A stretch of DNA of 64,000 nucleotides from Candidatus Enterococcus moelleringii. GTDB lineage: Bacteria > Bacillota > Bacilli > Lactobacillales > Enterococcaceae. The translations under genes were made by a program, and so were the position numbers. The stretch is taken from positions 1-64,000 of the forward strand of contig NZ_JAFREM010000013.1 of the NCBI RefSeq assembly GCF_017377575.1, read 5' to 3'. Shown one piece after another: positions 52,637-62,842 of the stretch (within the stretch, counting starts at the first letter, position 1; every line of letters starts with the position of its first letter). Below the pieces are notes generated by a model that saw only the letters and a program-made list of their open reading frames with translations, was not told the origin of the DNA and did not search any database.

Positions 52637-54538
52637 ATGGCAAATATTGTAATCGGGACGGCTGGGCATATTGACCATGGCAAGACCACCTTAATTAAGG
52701 CCCTAACTGGGATCGAAACCGACACCACCAAGGAAGAAAAAAAGCGGGGCATGTCGATTAATTTAGGCTTCGCCTATTTGGATTTGCCGAATCAGCAGCG
52801 GGTCGGGATTGTGGATGTACCGGGGCATGAAAAGTTTATCAAAAATATGGTGGCTGGTTTGCCGGGGATCAATTTAGTCCTTTTGGTGATTGATGCAGCC
52901 GAAGGAATCATGCCGCAAACCAAGGAGCACATTGATATTTTAACTTTGCTGGGGATTCAGGATTTTCTGGTGGTGTTGACCAAGGTGGACACAGTTGATC
53001 CGGATCTGAAGGAATTAGTGGTGGAGGATATTCGCGAGCAGCTTTCGGATACGCCGCTGGCTGAGGTGGACATTATTGAAACCGACGCGGTGAGCGGAAC
53101 CGGAATTGAAGAATTGCGGCAGGCAATCCAGGCACGTTCGGAGGAATTAACGGAAAAAAGCAGCACCGGGATGGCTCGTTTAAACATTGACCGGGTCTTT
53201 AGTGTGAAGGGCTTTGGCACGGTGATTACCGGAACCTTGCTGGATGGCACGATTCACACGGGGGACGAATTGTTTGTCTACCCTAGCGGCAAAAAAGTGC
53301 GGGTCAGAAATATTCAGGTCCACGAGCAGGATGTGGAGCAGGCCCAGGCTGGTCAGCGGACGGCACTGAATTTGGCGAATATCGGCAAAGACGAATTGGA
53401 GCGCGGTGATGTTTTAGCGGCTTCGGCGAATTTGCAGCCAACGTGGATGCTGGATGTGAAGGTAAAATGTTTGCCGGAAGTTGAGACGGGCATCGGGCTG
53501 TGGGATCGGGTGCGTTTGTTGATTGGCACTCGGGAAGTTATGGCGCGGACGGTACCGCTGGGCACGGAATGGATCGAGCCGGGAACGGAAGGCTTTTTGC
53601 AGCTGCGCTTGGAGGATCAGGTGGCGGTGAAGGAGCGGGATCATTTTATTTTGCGTTCGTATTCGCCGATGCACACGATTGCCGGCGGCGAAGTGCTGGA
53701 TGCGGCGCCAACTAAGCATCGTCGTTTCAAGGTGGAAATTTTGGAAAGCTTGAAGGCCAAGGAAGCCGGCAGCATTGAAGAAATTATTCTTGATTTTATG
53801 ACCAATAAAAAGCAGCCTTTTACGACGGTGAAGCAGCTTCATGAATATCTGGGTCAATCAGTGGAAGAGTTGCGGCCATTGCTGGCGGAAATGGTGGAGA
53901 ACCAGCAAGTGATCGAAACCAAGTCCGGCTATTTGGCGGAAACGAGTTATCAGGCCTTGCAGGAAAAAGCGTTGACTGTGTTAAATGAATATCATAAGAA
54001 ACATCGCTTGCGGCCAGGGATGCCGGCGGAAGAGTTTCGTTCCCGAATGCGGGATCAGTTGGCAGAGAAAGAATTGTCGGCCTTGATTCGCTTACTGAAA
54101 GAAAACGGGGCGATCAAGGAGCAGCAGGATAAACTGGCTGCGGCAGATTTTGAGGTGACCTTTAACAAGTACCAGCAGGCCGCCAAGGAAAAAATCGAAA
54201 AAGCCTTGGCGAAAAACGGCTATACTCCGGTGAAAAAAGAAGAGCTGTACGACTTAGATAAAAATGCCGAAGAAGTGTTGGAGGCCTTGAATGGCGACAC
54301 CGTGATTTTCTTGACTCATGAGTATGTGTTGCTGGCTAAGGTTTATTGGCAAGGAGTTCAGCAGGTTCGCAAAACGATCGGGGAAAACCAGCAGATGACC
54401 TTAGGGGATTTCCGGGATATGACCAATTCCAGCCGAAAATCTTCCATGCTGATTTTGGAATACATGGACAAGCAGGAAATTACCAAACGGGTGGAAAACT
54501 ATCGGGTCTTAGGAGCATCAACAGAAACGGGGGAATAG
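52637..54538 (+). CDS. selB: selenocysteine-specific elongation factor SelB
   Basis: This 633-aa protein is full length. The GTPase domain has G1 [14 protein letters not shown]3 [12 protein letters not shown] and G4 TKVD. EF-Tu-like domains II and III follow, then C-terminal winged helices (about 380-633) that bind the SECIS hairpin. It delivers Sec-tRNA-Sec to UGA codons such as those in prdC and prdB. Start immediately after the DUF3343 stop (TAA-ATG). Confidence 0.95.
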   Translation: MANIVIGTAGHIDHGKTTLIKALTGIETDTTKEEKKRGMSINLGFAYLDLPNQQRVGIVDVPGHEKFIKNMVAGLPGINLVLLVIDAAEGIMPQTKEHIDILTLLGIQDFLVVLTKVDTVDPDLKELVVEDIREQLSDTPLAEVDIIETDAVSGTGIEELRQAIQARSEELTEKSSTGMARLNIDRVFSVKGFGTVITGTLLDGTIHTGDELFVYPSGKKVRVRNIQVHEQDVEQAQAGQRTALNLANIGKDELERGDVLAASANLQPTWMLDVKVKCLPEVETGIGLWDRVRLLIGTREVMARTVPLGTEWIEPGTEGFLQLRLEDQVAVKERDHFILRSYSPMHTIAGGEVLDAAPTKHRRFKVEILESLKAKEAGSIEEIILDFMTNKKQPFTTVKQLHEYLGQSVEELRPLLAEMVENQQVIETKSGYLAETSYQALQEKALTVLNEYHKKHRLRPGMPAEEFRSRMRDQLAEKELSALIRLLKENGAIKEQQDKLAAADFEVTFNKYQQAAKEKIEKALAKNGYTPVKKEELYDLDKNAEEVLEALNGDTVIFLTHEYVLLAKVYWQGVQQVRKTIGENQQMTLGDFRDMTNSSRKSSMLILEYMDKQEITKRVENYRVLGASTETGE

Positions 54539-54539
54539 C

Positions 54540-55676
54540 ATGAGTTTCTATTTTGATAACGGCGCGACGACGATTCACAAGCCAAAAGTGGTGGCGGAAA
54601 AAGTGGCGGAGGTGTTGAGCGCTGACAGCTACGGTAATCCTTCCCGGGGAGCACATTTGTATTCGCTGCAGGCTTATCAGGTGGTGGCCGAGGCGCGGGA
54701 GTCGCTGAAAAAACTGTTTCGAGCAACCGATAAGTATGAAGTGGCCTTTACTAATAATGCAACGGTGGCCTTGAACGAAGTTTTGAAGGGTGTGATTCAG
54801 CCGGGAGATCACGTGTTGACCACCAGCTGGGAACATAATTCGGTGCTGCGGCCTTTATATCAATTGGAGCAGGCGGGCGCAACGCTGGATTTTGTCAGCA
54901 GTGATCCTGTGACTGGGCGTTTGAATTATTTGGAATTCGAAGAAAAATTGCGTCCCGAAACGAAGGTCGTGGTCTGCAACCATGCCAGCAATGTGACGGG
55001 TAATGTGTTGGACTTGGACTGGGTGAAGGTTTTTTGTCGACGCTACGACTTATTGTTGATTTTAGATATTTCTCAAACGGCGGGGGTTTTGCCGATTGAT
55101 TTAAGTGATGAGCAAATTGTGGCGGTTTGTTTTACCGGGCATAAATCGTTATATGGACCACAGGGAACCGGCGGGGTTTGTGTGCGTAAGGATGTTGATA
55201 TCGAACCAGTGTTGACGGGTGGCGATGGGATGCGTTCGTTTTCCAAAACCCAGCCGAAGGAATTGCCGACTTTGCTGGAAGCTGGAACGGTGAATGTGCC
55301 GGGAATTGCTGGTCTAGGAGCGGCAGTTGATTGGGGCATGGAAAATCCTGCGTCTGGTCAAGAAGAATTAGGCCGCTATTTTGTAGAGCAGTTGAAGGAG
55401 ATGCCGGATATTACTTTGTATGGTGATTTTGCGGGAGCGCGGGTCAATGTGTTTTCTTTGAATATCGCGGATGCCGATTCGGCGTTGGTGAGTGATTTAT
55501 TATGGGAAGACTATGAAATTGCGACCCGCCCCGGTTATCATTGTGCCCCCTTAATGCATGAAGCCTTAGGAACCGCTGAACGGGGAACGGTTCGGTTTTC
55601 TTTTTCCCGTTTTACCACTCGAGAAGAAGTCGATCAAGTCCTGCGGGCCTTGCGGGAATTGACGGAAAGAAAGTAG
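54540..55676 (+). CDS. cysteine desulfurase (EF2568 type), selenium supply
   Basis: This 378-aa class V PLP aminotransferase has Lys202 in FTGHKSLYGPQGTGG binding PLP and Cys335 in RPGYHCAPLMHEALG as the active cysteine. The family named after Enterococcus faecalis EF2568 sits in sel clusters, and its role is presumed to be mobilising sulfur or selenium for SelD. The ATG follows the selB stop by 1 bp. Confidence 0.9.
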   Translation: MSFYFDNGATTIHKPKVVAEKVAEVLSADSYGNPSRGAHLYSLQAYQVVAEARESLKKLFRATDKYEVAFTNNATVALNEVLKGVIQPGDHVLTTSWEHNSVLRPLYQLEQAGATLDFVSSDPVTGRLNYLEFEEKLRPETKVVVCNHASNVTGNVLDLDWVKVFCRRYDLLLILDISQTAGVLPIDLSDEQIVAVCFTGHKSLYGPQGTGGVCVRKDVDIEPVLTGGDGMRSFSKTQPKELPTLLEAGTVNVPGIAGLGAAVDWGMENPASGQEELGRYFVEQLKEMPDITLYGDFAGARVNVFSLNIADADSALVSDLLWEDYEIATRPGYHCAPLMHEALGTAERGTVRFSFSRFTTREEVDQVLRALRELTERK

Positions 55677-55683
55677 GAAGACG

Positions 55684-57078
55684 ATGGCAGAAAAAATCCA
55701 AGGACTGCTGGCGAAATTGCCGGCAGTAGATGTCCTTTTGAAACGTTCGGCGATGGAAGAATTAGTGGAGCGGTATCCCCGAGGAGCGGTGAAGGCGGCG
55801 ATTCAGGAAACGCTAAGTTCGATTCGCCAAGAAGTGCTGCAGGAAAAACGCGAAGTATTGCCGGAGATGTCGGAATTGGAGCAAATGATTTCTCAGCAGC
55901 TGGTGGAGCATCAATTTTCGCTGCGGCGAGTGATTAACGGCACCGGCACGGTGATCCACACCAATTTGGGCCGTTCTTCTTTGAGCCCACGGGTGAAGCA
56001 GCAGGTGGGAGAGATTAGTTTCCATTATTCCAATTTAGAGTTCGATTTGGCGGCGGGCACGCGCGGCTCCCGCTACAGTCATTTGGTGGAGATCATCAAA
56101 GAGCTGACCGGCGCGGAAGATGTGCTGGTGGTGAACAATAATGCAGCGGCGGTGCTGTTGGTGTTGAGCACCTTGATTAAGGAGCAGGAAGTCTTAGTTT
56201 CCCGTGGTGAGCTGGTGGAAATCGGCGGTGCCTTTCGGATCCCGGATGTGGTGACCTCCAGCGGCGGAAAAATTGTGGAAGTTGGGACGACTAATAAAAC
56301 CCATTTGAAGGATTATCAGCAGGCCTTAACCGAAGAAACCGGCGGAATCCTGAAGGTCCACACCAGTAATTATCGAATTGTCGGTTTTACTGAAAGTGTG
56401 GCCTTGGCGGAACTTGCGGAGCTGGCGCATCAAGCGGAGCTGCCGTTGATCAACGATTTAGGCAGCGGCTTGTTTATCGACATGCGGCAATTTGGTTTGC
56501 CTTATGAGCCGACGGTGAAAGAAGCGTTGGAGCAGGGCTGTGATGTGGTGACCTTTAGCGGCGACAAGCTGTTGGGTGGCCCGCAAGCCGGCATTATTGT
56601 TGGTAAAAAAGCTTATATTGAAAAAATGAAGCAAAACCAATTGCTGCGGGCATTGCGGATTGACAAGATGACCTTGAGTGCACTGGAAGCGACTTTTGAA
56701 TTGTACTTAGATCCAGCGCAGGCGGTGAAGGAAATTCCGGTGTTGCACATGCTGTCACTGGATGAAGAAGCGTGTCGTCAGAAGGCCGAAAGTTTGGCTG
56801 CCGATTTGAAAGAAGTCGCAGGCGAGCTGTCTATAATAGTAGAAAAAGATGCCAGTGCAGTGGGGGGCGGCTCGTATCCCGAGCATTTGCTGCCGACGTA
56901 TGTAGTGGCCTTGCAGTCAGATACGTTCTCGGCAGAAGAGCTGCAGCAAAAATTGCGGGAAAGCCGAGTACCGATTATTAGTCGGATCAAAAATCAGGCC
57001 AATTATTTAGATGTGCGCACGATTGATGAGGAAGAATTCCCGTTGATTGTGGCGGCCGTGAAGGCTTTGGCAGAATAA
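55684..57078 (+). CDS. selA: L-seryl-tRNA(Sec) selenium transferase
   Basis: This 464-aa protein is full length. The PLP lysine is Lys295 in TFSGDKLLGGPQAG, the same number as in E. coli SelA. The N-terminal domain that reads tRNA-Sec and the GRSSLSPRV substrate region are present. It converts Ser-tRNA-Sec to Sec-tRNA-Sec with selenophosphate. It is the last gene of the sel block, with an SD GTAGGAAG, and is followed by a terminator. Confidence 0.95.
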   Translation: MAEKIQGLLAKLPAVDVLLKRSAMEELVERYPRGAVKAAIQETLSSIRQEVLQEKREVLPEMSELEQMISQQLVEHQFSLRRVINGTGTVIHTNLGRSSLSPRVKQQVGEISFHYSNLEFDLAAGTRGSRYSHLVEIIKELTGAEDVLVVNNNAAAVLLVLSTLIKEQEVLVSRGELVEIGGAFRIPDVVTSSGGKIVEVGTTNKTHLKDYQQALTEETGGILKVHTSNYRIVGFTESVALAELAELAHQAELPLINDLGSGLFIDMRQFGLPYEPTVKEALEQGCDVVTFSGDKLLGGPQAGIIVGKKAYIEKMKQNQLLRALRIDKMTLSALEATFELYLDPAQAVKEIPVLHMLSLDEEACRQKAESLAADLKEVAGELSIIVEKDASAVGGGSYPEHLLPTYVVALQSDTFSAEELQQKLRESRVPIISRIKNQANYLDVRTIDEEEFPLIVAAVKALAE

Positions 57079-57086
57079 GAACATGA

Positions 57087-57128
57087 GACTCAAATGAAGG
57101 AGTAAAATCCTTTGTTTGGGTCTTTTTT
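57087..57128 (+). terminator. terminator of the sel block
   Basis: Stem GACTCAAA (57087-57094) with TTTGGGTC (57115-57122), with an inner AAGGA/TCCTT helix, then six T. Confidence 0.85.
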
Positions 57129-57362
57129 GTGTTGAGGATGGTTGGGCGTTGTCCGGCTTCACAAACTAGCTTTGTCGACAATAAGCGAAAATATGGAGAA
57201 ACTTGAGAAGCAGTTTTCCATATTTTAGTCTTATTGCTCCAAAGCTGAGCGAGTTTGCAAAGCCTTTGATATGACAAAACTGTTAGTTCCTTGTTTCCTG
57301 GTTCGATGGAGCAGACAGCGGGATCGGACTATACTTGCCTTAAAGATAAAACAAAGGAGCGA

Positions 57363-57734
57363 ATGAAATTGAAAAAATTTTTAATCGGTTTAGTGACAGT
57401 GATTGTGATCGGCGTGGCGGGTCTGAAAATAGCAGATATCGTCGTGATGGGAGGCGACAGCTATTACGTCCAAGTAACCACTGACGGCGAAAAGGAAACG
57501 GAGCGGGATGATCAAGGGCAAACCTACACCAATTACCACTATGTGCTGCCCGGCTACAATCAAAATGGGGAAGAAAAGGACATGGAGTTTTCGGCGATGA
57601 AGGAACGGCCGTTGCGTAAGCAAGCTTTCTTAAGAATCACTTGGAACAAAAACAAAGGTGTCACTTCCTATGAAGAGGTTCAAGGAAAAGACGTACCGAA
57701 AAAAGCGCAAGAAAAACTATTGGAGGTTCACTAA
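57363..57734 (+). CDS. YxeA-family secreted protein
   Basis: This 123-aa protein has an N-terminal signal anchor (LKKFLIGLVTVIVIGVAGLK) and a YxeA/DUF1093 domain with the typical YYVQVTTDGEKE strand and a YHYVLPGYNQNGEEKDMEF core. YxeA proteins are commonly encoded beside BceAB-type transporters, as here; the stop overlaps the ATPase start. Start 57363 is chosen for AAAGGAG. A TATACT at 57330-57335 may be its -10. Confidence 0.85.
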   Translation: MKLKKFLIGLVTVIVIGVAGLKIADIVVMGGDSYYVQVTTDGEKETERDDQGQTYTNYHYVLPGYNQNGEEKDMEFSAMKERPLRKQAFLRITWNKNKGVTSYEEVQGKDVPKKAQEKLLEVH

Positions 57735-58486
57735 TGGAGACGATTGTATCAATTCAAGATGTAAAAAAAGTATACGGTAAGAAAAATGAAAAGAAGACCG
57801 AGGCGTTGAAGGGAATTTCCTTCGAGGTTGAAAAAGGCGAATTTATCGGCATCATGGGGGCATCGGGATCAGGTAAATCCACATTGCTGAATCTGCTGTC
57901 CACCTTGGATCGCCCCACAGATGGCCGGATCGAGATTAATCAAAAGGATGTGGCGAATTTAAAAGGCAATCAATTGGCAGATTTTCGCGGCAAAGAAATC
58001 GGCTTTATCTTCCAGGATTTCAACTTGTTGGAAAACTTAACCGCCGCAGAAAACATCGCAGTGCCATTGTCGCTGCAGGGTGCCAAACCGAAAGTGATCA
58101 AACAAAAGGTGCAGCAAGTAGCGCAACGTTTGTCGATTGACCATATTTTAGACAGTTATCCGTCAGCCATTTCCGGCGGACAAAAGCAACGGGTAGCAGC
58201 CGCTCGCGCGCTGGTGACTCAACCGACAATTTTGTTGGGGGATGAACCGACGGGGGCTTTGGACTCGAAAAGTGCCAAGGATTTGTTGGATACAATGGAA
58301 GAATTAAACCAACGAGATCAAGTGTCGATTTTACTAGTGACTCATGATCCCTTATCAGCCAGCTACTGCCAACGGATTCTGTTCATTAAAGATGGCGTGA
58401 TTCACCAAGAAATCCAGCGGGGCGAACAGCATCGCGAAGCTTTTTATCGGGAGATTTTAAATACATTAGGCACATTGGAACAGTAG
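57734..58486 (+). CDS. ABC transporter ATP-binding protein, BceA-like
   Basis: This 250-aa ATPase has Walker A GASGSGKST (42-50), a Q-loop FIFQDFNLL, the signature ISGGQKQRVAAARAL, Walker B ILLGDEPTGAL and VTHD. It pairs with the permease 13 bp downstream. BceAB transporters free lipid-cycle targets from peptide antibiotics. No two-component system follows, unlike many bce loci. Confidence 0.92.
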   Translation: METIVSIQDVKKVYGKKNEKKTEALKGISFEVEKGEFIGIMGASGSGKSTLLNLLSTLDRPTDGRIEINQKDVANLKGNQLADFRGKEIGFIFQDFNLLENLTAAENIAVPLSLQGAKPKVIKQKVQQVAQRLSIDHILDSYPSAISGGQKQRVAAARALVTQPTILLGDEPTGALDSKSAKDLLDTMEELNQRDQVSILLVTHDPLSASYCQRILFIKDGVIHQEIQRGEQHREAFYREILNTLGTLEQ

Positions 58487-58499
58487 AAGGAGGTTGTGT

Positions 58500-60308
58500 A
58501 TGTTAGTCAAGTTATCATTAACCGGCGTCAAAAGCCGTTTGCGAGATTATTTGGTGTTGTTTTCCGGCTTGGTTATGGCGGCGGCCATCTTCTACATGTT
58601 CCAATCGATGGCCAGCAACGAGACCTTTTTGGAAAGCAATTCCTTTATCTCATCGATTGTAATTATTTTCTATTTTGGCACGGTGCTGTTGTCCATCATT
58701 ACTTTGGTCTATATTTTTTACGCCAATTCCTTTTTGATGGCGATGCGGCAAAAGGATTACGGCATGTTTATGATGCTGGGAGCCAAAACCGGGAAAATCG
58801 CGCAAATGATTTTTGTGGAAACCTTTTTTATCGGAATTTTAGCGACATTGTGCGGTTCGGTGCTGGGCTTGGGGTTATCTTCAGTGGTGAATCATTTACT
58901 GACCACTAAGCTGGATATTCAAGTGCAGCACTTTTCACCGGTCAACGGCAAAGCTTTCTTAGTCACCGTCATTTTCTTTGCGGTACTTTTTCTAATCGCG
59001 GCGGTGTCCAATGCTTCATCGATTGCGAAAAAGCCGCTGTTGACTTTGCTTAGGGAAAATTCAACTCCCATGCAGGTGAAGCGGCGTAAAATTGGTTTAT
59101 TGTTTGAAGCGATTGTCGGCGTGATTTTGCTGGGCCTAGGTTTTGTCATGATGGATATGCTGATGACACTGCAAATTTTCGGGATCGCCGGTGCATTGGT
59201 TACGATCGTTTTAGGGACCTATTTTGTCTTCCATTCCGTGATTGTCTTTATTTTGTCGCTGCTGAAAAAAGTCGACTCGATTGCTTTGAAGCAGCTGAAC
59301 AATTTTACTTTGTCTCAATTAAGTTTTCGGATGCAGGAATACACCCGCATTTTGTCGATGGTGGCAATGTTGGTGGCCTTAGCTCTGGGTGCGTTGACGG
59401 TGGGCTTAGGTTTTCGCAATGAGATTCCTAAAATGGCGGATGCGGTAGCGCCTTATGATTTGGTGTTGAATAATGCGCAAAAGATTGATCAGCAAAAGGT
59501 GGCGGCTTTGCAGCCGACGTCTGATGTGACGTATCAGTTTAAAGAAGATGCGGATCATATCTATTATGTGACCGGTGAGTTTGATCAGCAGCCGATTTCG
59601 TCGGTGGAATATCAACCGAATGGAAAAACAGCGTTGAAAAAGTATACTGGTCAAGAAATGCAAGACAACGTGACTGCGCAGGATGCGATTCGCGGCGTGG
59701 AGCTGCCGGATCAGCAGGGCAAAGAAATTCACTTGGTTTCAGCAGCCGATTTTGCTGGAATTAATTTACCGGTCGGTCAGCTGCAAGTGATTCAGGTGAA
59801 GGATTTTCAAGATCAGCTAAAACCGATTCAAGACTTAGCGAAGGAAAATGAGCAAATTAACCCTTCAGCTGTCGGAATGGAAGGCATGGGCATGTCGGGG
59901 CAAAAAGCTTCGGCCTATGAAATGTACAACATCTTCTTTTCTGGTTTGGAATTTATGGGCTTCTTCTTAGGACTGGCCTTCTTAACGATGCTGGCCAGCT
60001 GTTTGATGTTCAAAATCTTGTCCGGCGCCCACAGTGACGTGCAGCGTTACCGGATGCTAAGCAAAATCGGGACGCGTCAAGCGTTGCTGAAGCAATCAAT
60101 TCGTCGGGAAATCGGCGTACTGTTTTTAGGACCGGGCTTATTAGGCATGATTCATGTGCTGTTTGGCCTGCAAATGTTCAGTGCCTTTTTAAGTGAACCG
60201 TACCATCAGCTTTGGGTGCCGTTTGGAATTTTCTTCCTGCTGTACTTCATTTATTATGTGGTGACGGTGTGGATGTATCGGCATTTAGTGTTGGAGCAGC
60301 AGGAGTAA
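58500..60308 (+). CDS. ABC transporter permease, BceB-like (FtsX family)
   Basis: This permease of 602 aa has ten or so membrane helices (first KLSLTGVKSRLRDYLVLFSG), an FtsX unit around 15-180, and a long external loop of about 170 residues (about 320-480) before the last helices. This is the layout of bacitracin-type BceB permeases. Start 58500 follows AAGGAGG. It probably works in antimicrobial peptide resistance or sensing together with BceA and the YxeA protein. Confidence 0.88.
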   Translation: MLVKLSLTGVKSRLRDYLVLFSGLVMAAAIFYMFQSMASNETFLESNSFISSIVIIFYFGTVLLSIITLVYIFYANSFLMAMRQKDYGMFMMLGAKTGKIAQMIFVETFFIGILATLCGSVLGLGLSSVVNHLLTTKLDIQVQHFSPVNGKAFLVTVIFFAVLFLIAAVSNASSIAKKPLLTLLRENSTPMQVKRRKIGLLFEAIVGVILLGLGFVMMDMLMTLQIFGIAGALVTIVLGTYFVFHSVIVFILSLLKKVDSIALKQLNNFTLSQLSFRMQEYTRILSMVAMLVALALGALTVGLGFRNEIPKMADAVAPYDLVLNNAQKIDQQKVAALQPTSDVTYQFKEDADHIYYVTGEFDQQPISSVEYQPNGKTALKKYTGQEMQDNVTAQDAIRGVELPDQQGKEIHLVSAADFAGINLPVGQLQVIQVKDFQDQLKPIQDLAKENEQINPSAVGMEGMGMSGQKASAYEMYNIFFSGLEFMGFFLGLAFLTMLASCLMFKILSGAHSDVQRYRMLSKIGTRQALLKQSIRREIGVLFLGPGLLGMIHVLFGLQMFSAFLSEPYHQLWVPFGIFFLLYFIYYVVTVWMYRHLVLEQQE

Positions 60309-60323
60309 AATCCTGCTGTTTTT
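60297..60323 (+). terminator. terminator of the BceAB-like operon
   Basis: Stem CAGCAGGA (60297-60304) with TCCTGCTG (60311-60318) and a T5 run; it overlaps the permease stop codon. Confidence 0.8.
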
Positions 60324-60566
60324 CGTTATTTTATGCGGTGGCGGCGGAATTATGAAAAAAGTGAGATAAATTGTTAAAGGAATTTAAGCGATGGAGAGGT
60401 GGGAACTGTTATTTTGCTGGGTTTGGCAAAGGCTGTTGCGGGTGGTTGTCGTGATTTGAAGCGCAAAGGATAAACTTCCTAAATTATTTATCAGAAGTAT
60501 CTGTTTTTTTATCAAAAGGTTTATAGTTTACAATGGAGAATTTAATAGTAGAAAGAAGTGGTTCCG

Positions 60567-62630
60567 ATGGACCGAATAAAACGCGGGTTAACCAATCGTT
60601 GGGTGATCCTGCTGGTAGTGAGTCTCTTGTTTTGGGCCAAAACAATGCTGGCTTATCATTTAGATTTTTCATTAGGCGTGAAGGGATCGGTTCAGACCTT
60701 TATTTTATGGATCAACCCGATTGCAACGACGGCTTTGATTTTTGGGGTTTTCCTCTATATTAAAAAGCTCAAGCCAGCCTTGATTACGTTGTTTGTGCTG
60801 GATGTGCTGAATACTTTGATTTTGTATTTGAACATCATTTTCTATCGGGAGTTTACCGATTTTGTGACCATTAAGTCGGTGCTGGGCTTTTCGAAGGTTT
60901 CTGACGGGATATCCGGCAGCTCCTTTGCTTTGATGAGTGGGCATGATATTTTTTATTGGCTGGATATTTTGATATTTTTGGGTGCGTTGATCTGGCTATT
61001 TGCTAAAAAAGTGCCGCTAACTATCCGGCCGGTGAAAAAGCCGGCAGCAGTAGCGATGACGGCCTTGTCGGTGTTGTTTTTCACCGTAAATTTATCATTG
61101 AGTGAAGCCGATCGTCCTCAATTGTTGCAGCGGACCTTTGACCGTTCTTATATTGTGAAATATTTAGGGCTGGATGCTTTTACCGTTTACGATGGCATAA
61201 CCACCGAAATGGCTAATAGTGTGCGGGCCCATGCCTCCAGCAATGGTCTGGATGAAGTGAAGCAATATACCGACAGTCATTATGCGGCGCCAAATCCTAA
61301 TTTATTCGGCGTAGCCAAGAATAAAAACGTGATCGTGATTCATTTGGAAAGCTTCCAACAATTTTTGATTGGCATGAAGGTGGACGGGCAAGAGGTTACA
61401 CCTTTCTTGAACAGCTTGTATAATGACAAGCAAACGCTGGCTTTCGATAATTTCTTCCATCAAGTCGGCCAAGGGAAAACCAGCGATGCGGAAAATATGC
61501 TGGAAACAGGTACGTTTGGTTTGCCGCAAGGATCTTTATTCACGCAACTTGGTTCTGATAATGTCTTCCAAGGAGCGCCAGCTATTTTGAACCAATCGGC
61601 TGGTTACACTAGTGCGGTTTTCCACGGAAATGTCGGCAGCTTCTGGAATCGAGATCATGTGTACAAAAATCTAGGCTATCAAAATTTCTTCGATCGTACC
61701 TACTACGATGAATCCGATGAAAGTTTGGGTTACGGGATATTGGATAAAGACATGCTGCGGGAATCCGTCGGGCATTTGGAGCATTTGCAGCAGCCATTTT
61801 ATGCGAAGTTCCTAACGGTAACCAACCACACGCCTTATTATACCGATGATACGAATTTCAATTTTCCATCGTTAAATACGGGCGATAGTGTGGTGGATGA
61901 CTACGTGCGGACGGCTCATTATTTGGATGAATCGCTGCAGCAGTTCTTTACTTATTTGAAGAATGCTGGGATTTATCAAAATTCGATTTTCATGATTTAT
62001 GGTGATCACTTTGGGATTTCCGATACTAACAACAAAGATTTGGCCCAGGCTTTGGGCAAAGATCCGGCTACTTGGAGCAATTTCGACAACGCGCAAATGC
62101 AGCGGGTGCCAATGATGTTCCATATTCCAGGCTTTGAAAATGGCGGGATTCAACACCAATACGGTGGGGAAATTGACGCCTTGCCAACTTTGCTGCACTT
62201 GGTGGGAATTGATGACAAGAACTATATTCACTTCGGAACCGATTTGCTTTCACCGCAGCACAGTCAGGTGGTGGCCTTTAGAAATGGTGACTTTGTGACA
62301 CCGCAGTATACTGAGCTGGGCGGTCAAAGCTACGACAATCAAACCGGTCAGGTGATCGATGCCAAAGAAGCAGGAATGGAAGATCAGGTGGCGCAGGATC
62401 AAAAACAAGTTAAAACCGAATTGTCCTTGTCAGATAAATTGAATCAGGAAAATCTGTTGCGCTTCTACACGCCGCAAGACTTTACGCCGGTGGATGCCAA
62501 GAAATACGATTACCACAATTTGGATGACAAGAACGTAGCCATCGAAAAAGAAAAAGGGCAAAAATCAACTAGCGTCTACTCCCAACATGGAAACCAAACA
62601 ACGGCGGATTTGTACCCGACGGAGCCATAA
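60567..62630 (+). CDS. lipoteichoic acid synthase family protein
   Basis: This 687-aa protein has five N-terminal membrane helices (about 10-200) and an extracellular sulfatase-type domain (about 250-600). The catalytic Thr305 lies in HQVGQGKTSDAENM, and metal-binding residues in NVIVIHLESFQ and MIYGDHFG. These match LtaS, which polymerises glycerol phosphate onto the glycolipid anchor. Several LtaS paralogs may exist in one genome, so it may be the main enzyme or a primase-like one. It starts at 60567 with a weak SD. The Lys/Gln-rich C-terminus is typical. Confidence 0.92.
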   Translation: MDRIKRGLTNRWVILLVVSLLFWAKTMLAYHLDFSLGVKGSVQTFILWINPIATTALIFGVFLYIKKLKPALITLFVLDVLNTLILYLNIIFYREFTDFVTIKSVLGFSKVSDGISGSSFALMSGHDIFYWLDILIFLGALIWLFAKKVPLTIRPVKKPAAVAMTALSVLFFTVNLSLSEADRPQLLQRTFDRSYIVKYLGLDAFTVYDGITTEMANSVRAHASSNGLDEVKQYTDSHYAAPNPNLFGVAKNKNVIVIHLESFQQFLIGMKVDGQEVTPFLNSLYNDKQTLAFDNFFHQVGQGKTSDAENMLETGTFGLPQGSLFTQLGSDNVFQGAPAILNQSAGYTSAVFHGNVGSFWNRDHVYKNLGYQNFFDRTYYDESDESLGYGILDKDMLRESVGHLEHLQQPFYAKFLTVTNHTPYYTDDTNFNFPSLNTGDSVVDDYVRTAHYLDESLQQFFTYLKNAGIYQNSIFMIYGDHFGISDTNNKDLAQALGKDPATWSNFDNAQMQRVPMMFHIPGFENGGIQHQYGGEIDALPTLLHLVGIDDKNYIHFGTDLLSPQHSQVVAFRNGDFVTPQYTELGGQSYDNQTGQVIDAKEAGMEDQVAQDQKQVKTELSLSDKLNQENLLRFYTPQDFTPVDAKKYDYHNLDDKNVAIEKEKGQKSTSVYSQHGNQTTADLYPTEP

Positions 62631-62641
62631 CAATAAGCAGT

Positions 62642-62683
62642 CCTCAGCTGGAGCTTTTGAAGTTTCGCTGAGGGCTTTTTTTT
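62642..62683 (+). terminator. terminator of the LTA synthase gene
   Basis: Stem CCTCAGC (62642-62648... paired with GCTGAGG 62667-62673) and a run of eight T at 62676-62683. Confidence 0.85.
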
Positions 62684-62687
62684 GCAC

Positions 62688-62719
62688 AAAAAAACGATGG
62701 ACTCTGGTAAAGTCCATCG
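62688..62719 (-). terminator. terminator of selC
   Basis: On the minus strand: stem of 9 bp (62711-62719 with 62695-62703), followed by seven U (A run 62688-62694). It lies 16 bp beyond the tRNA 3' end. Confidence 0.85.
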
Positions 62720-62734
62720 CAGAATAGGCATAAT

Positions 62735-62831
62735 TGGCGGGAATGTGTGGGAATCGAACCCACCCAAGAAGCTACTAACTCCTCATACTGGTTTTGAAGA
62801 CCAGAGGGCACACCAGAACCCATCCACTCCC
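62735..62831 (-). tRNA. selC: selenocysteine tRNA (anticodon UCA)
   Basis: This 97-nt RNA includes an encoded 3' CCA (62735-62737) and discriminator G. The anticodon stem CTGGT/ACCAG encloses loop CTTCAAA, with TCA at 62795-62797. The T arm is GTGGG-TTCGATT-CCCAC. A long variable arm (GAGGAG/CTTCTT) and an 8-nt acceptor arm with G5-U and a G8-A mismatch at its base mark it as tRNA-Sec rather than tRNA-Ser. It is unlinked from the sel operon by 5.7 kb and on the other strand. It reads the UGA codons of prdC and prdB. Confidence 0.95.
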
Positions 62832-62842
62832 GAAACAAGATA

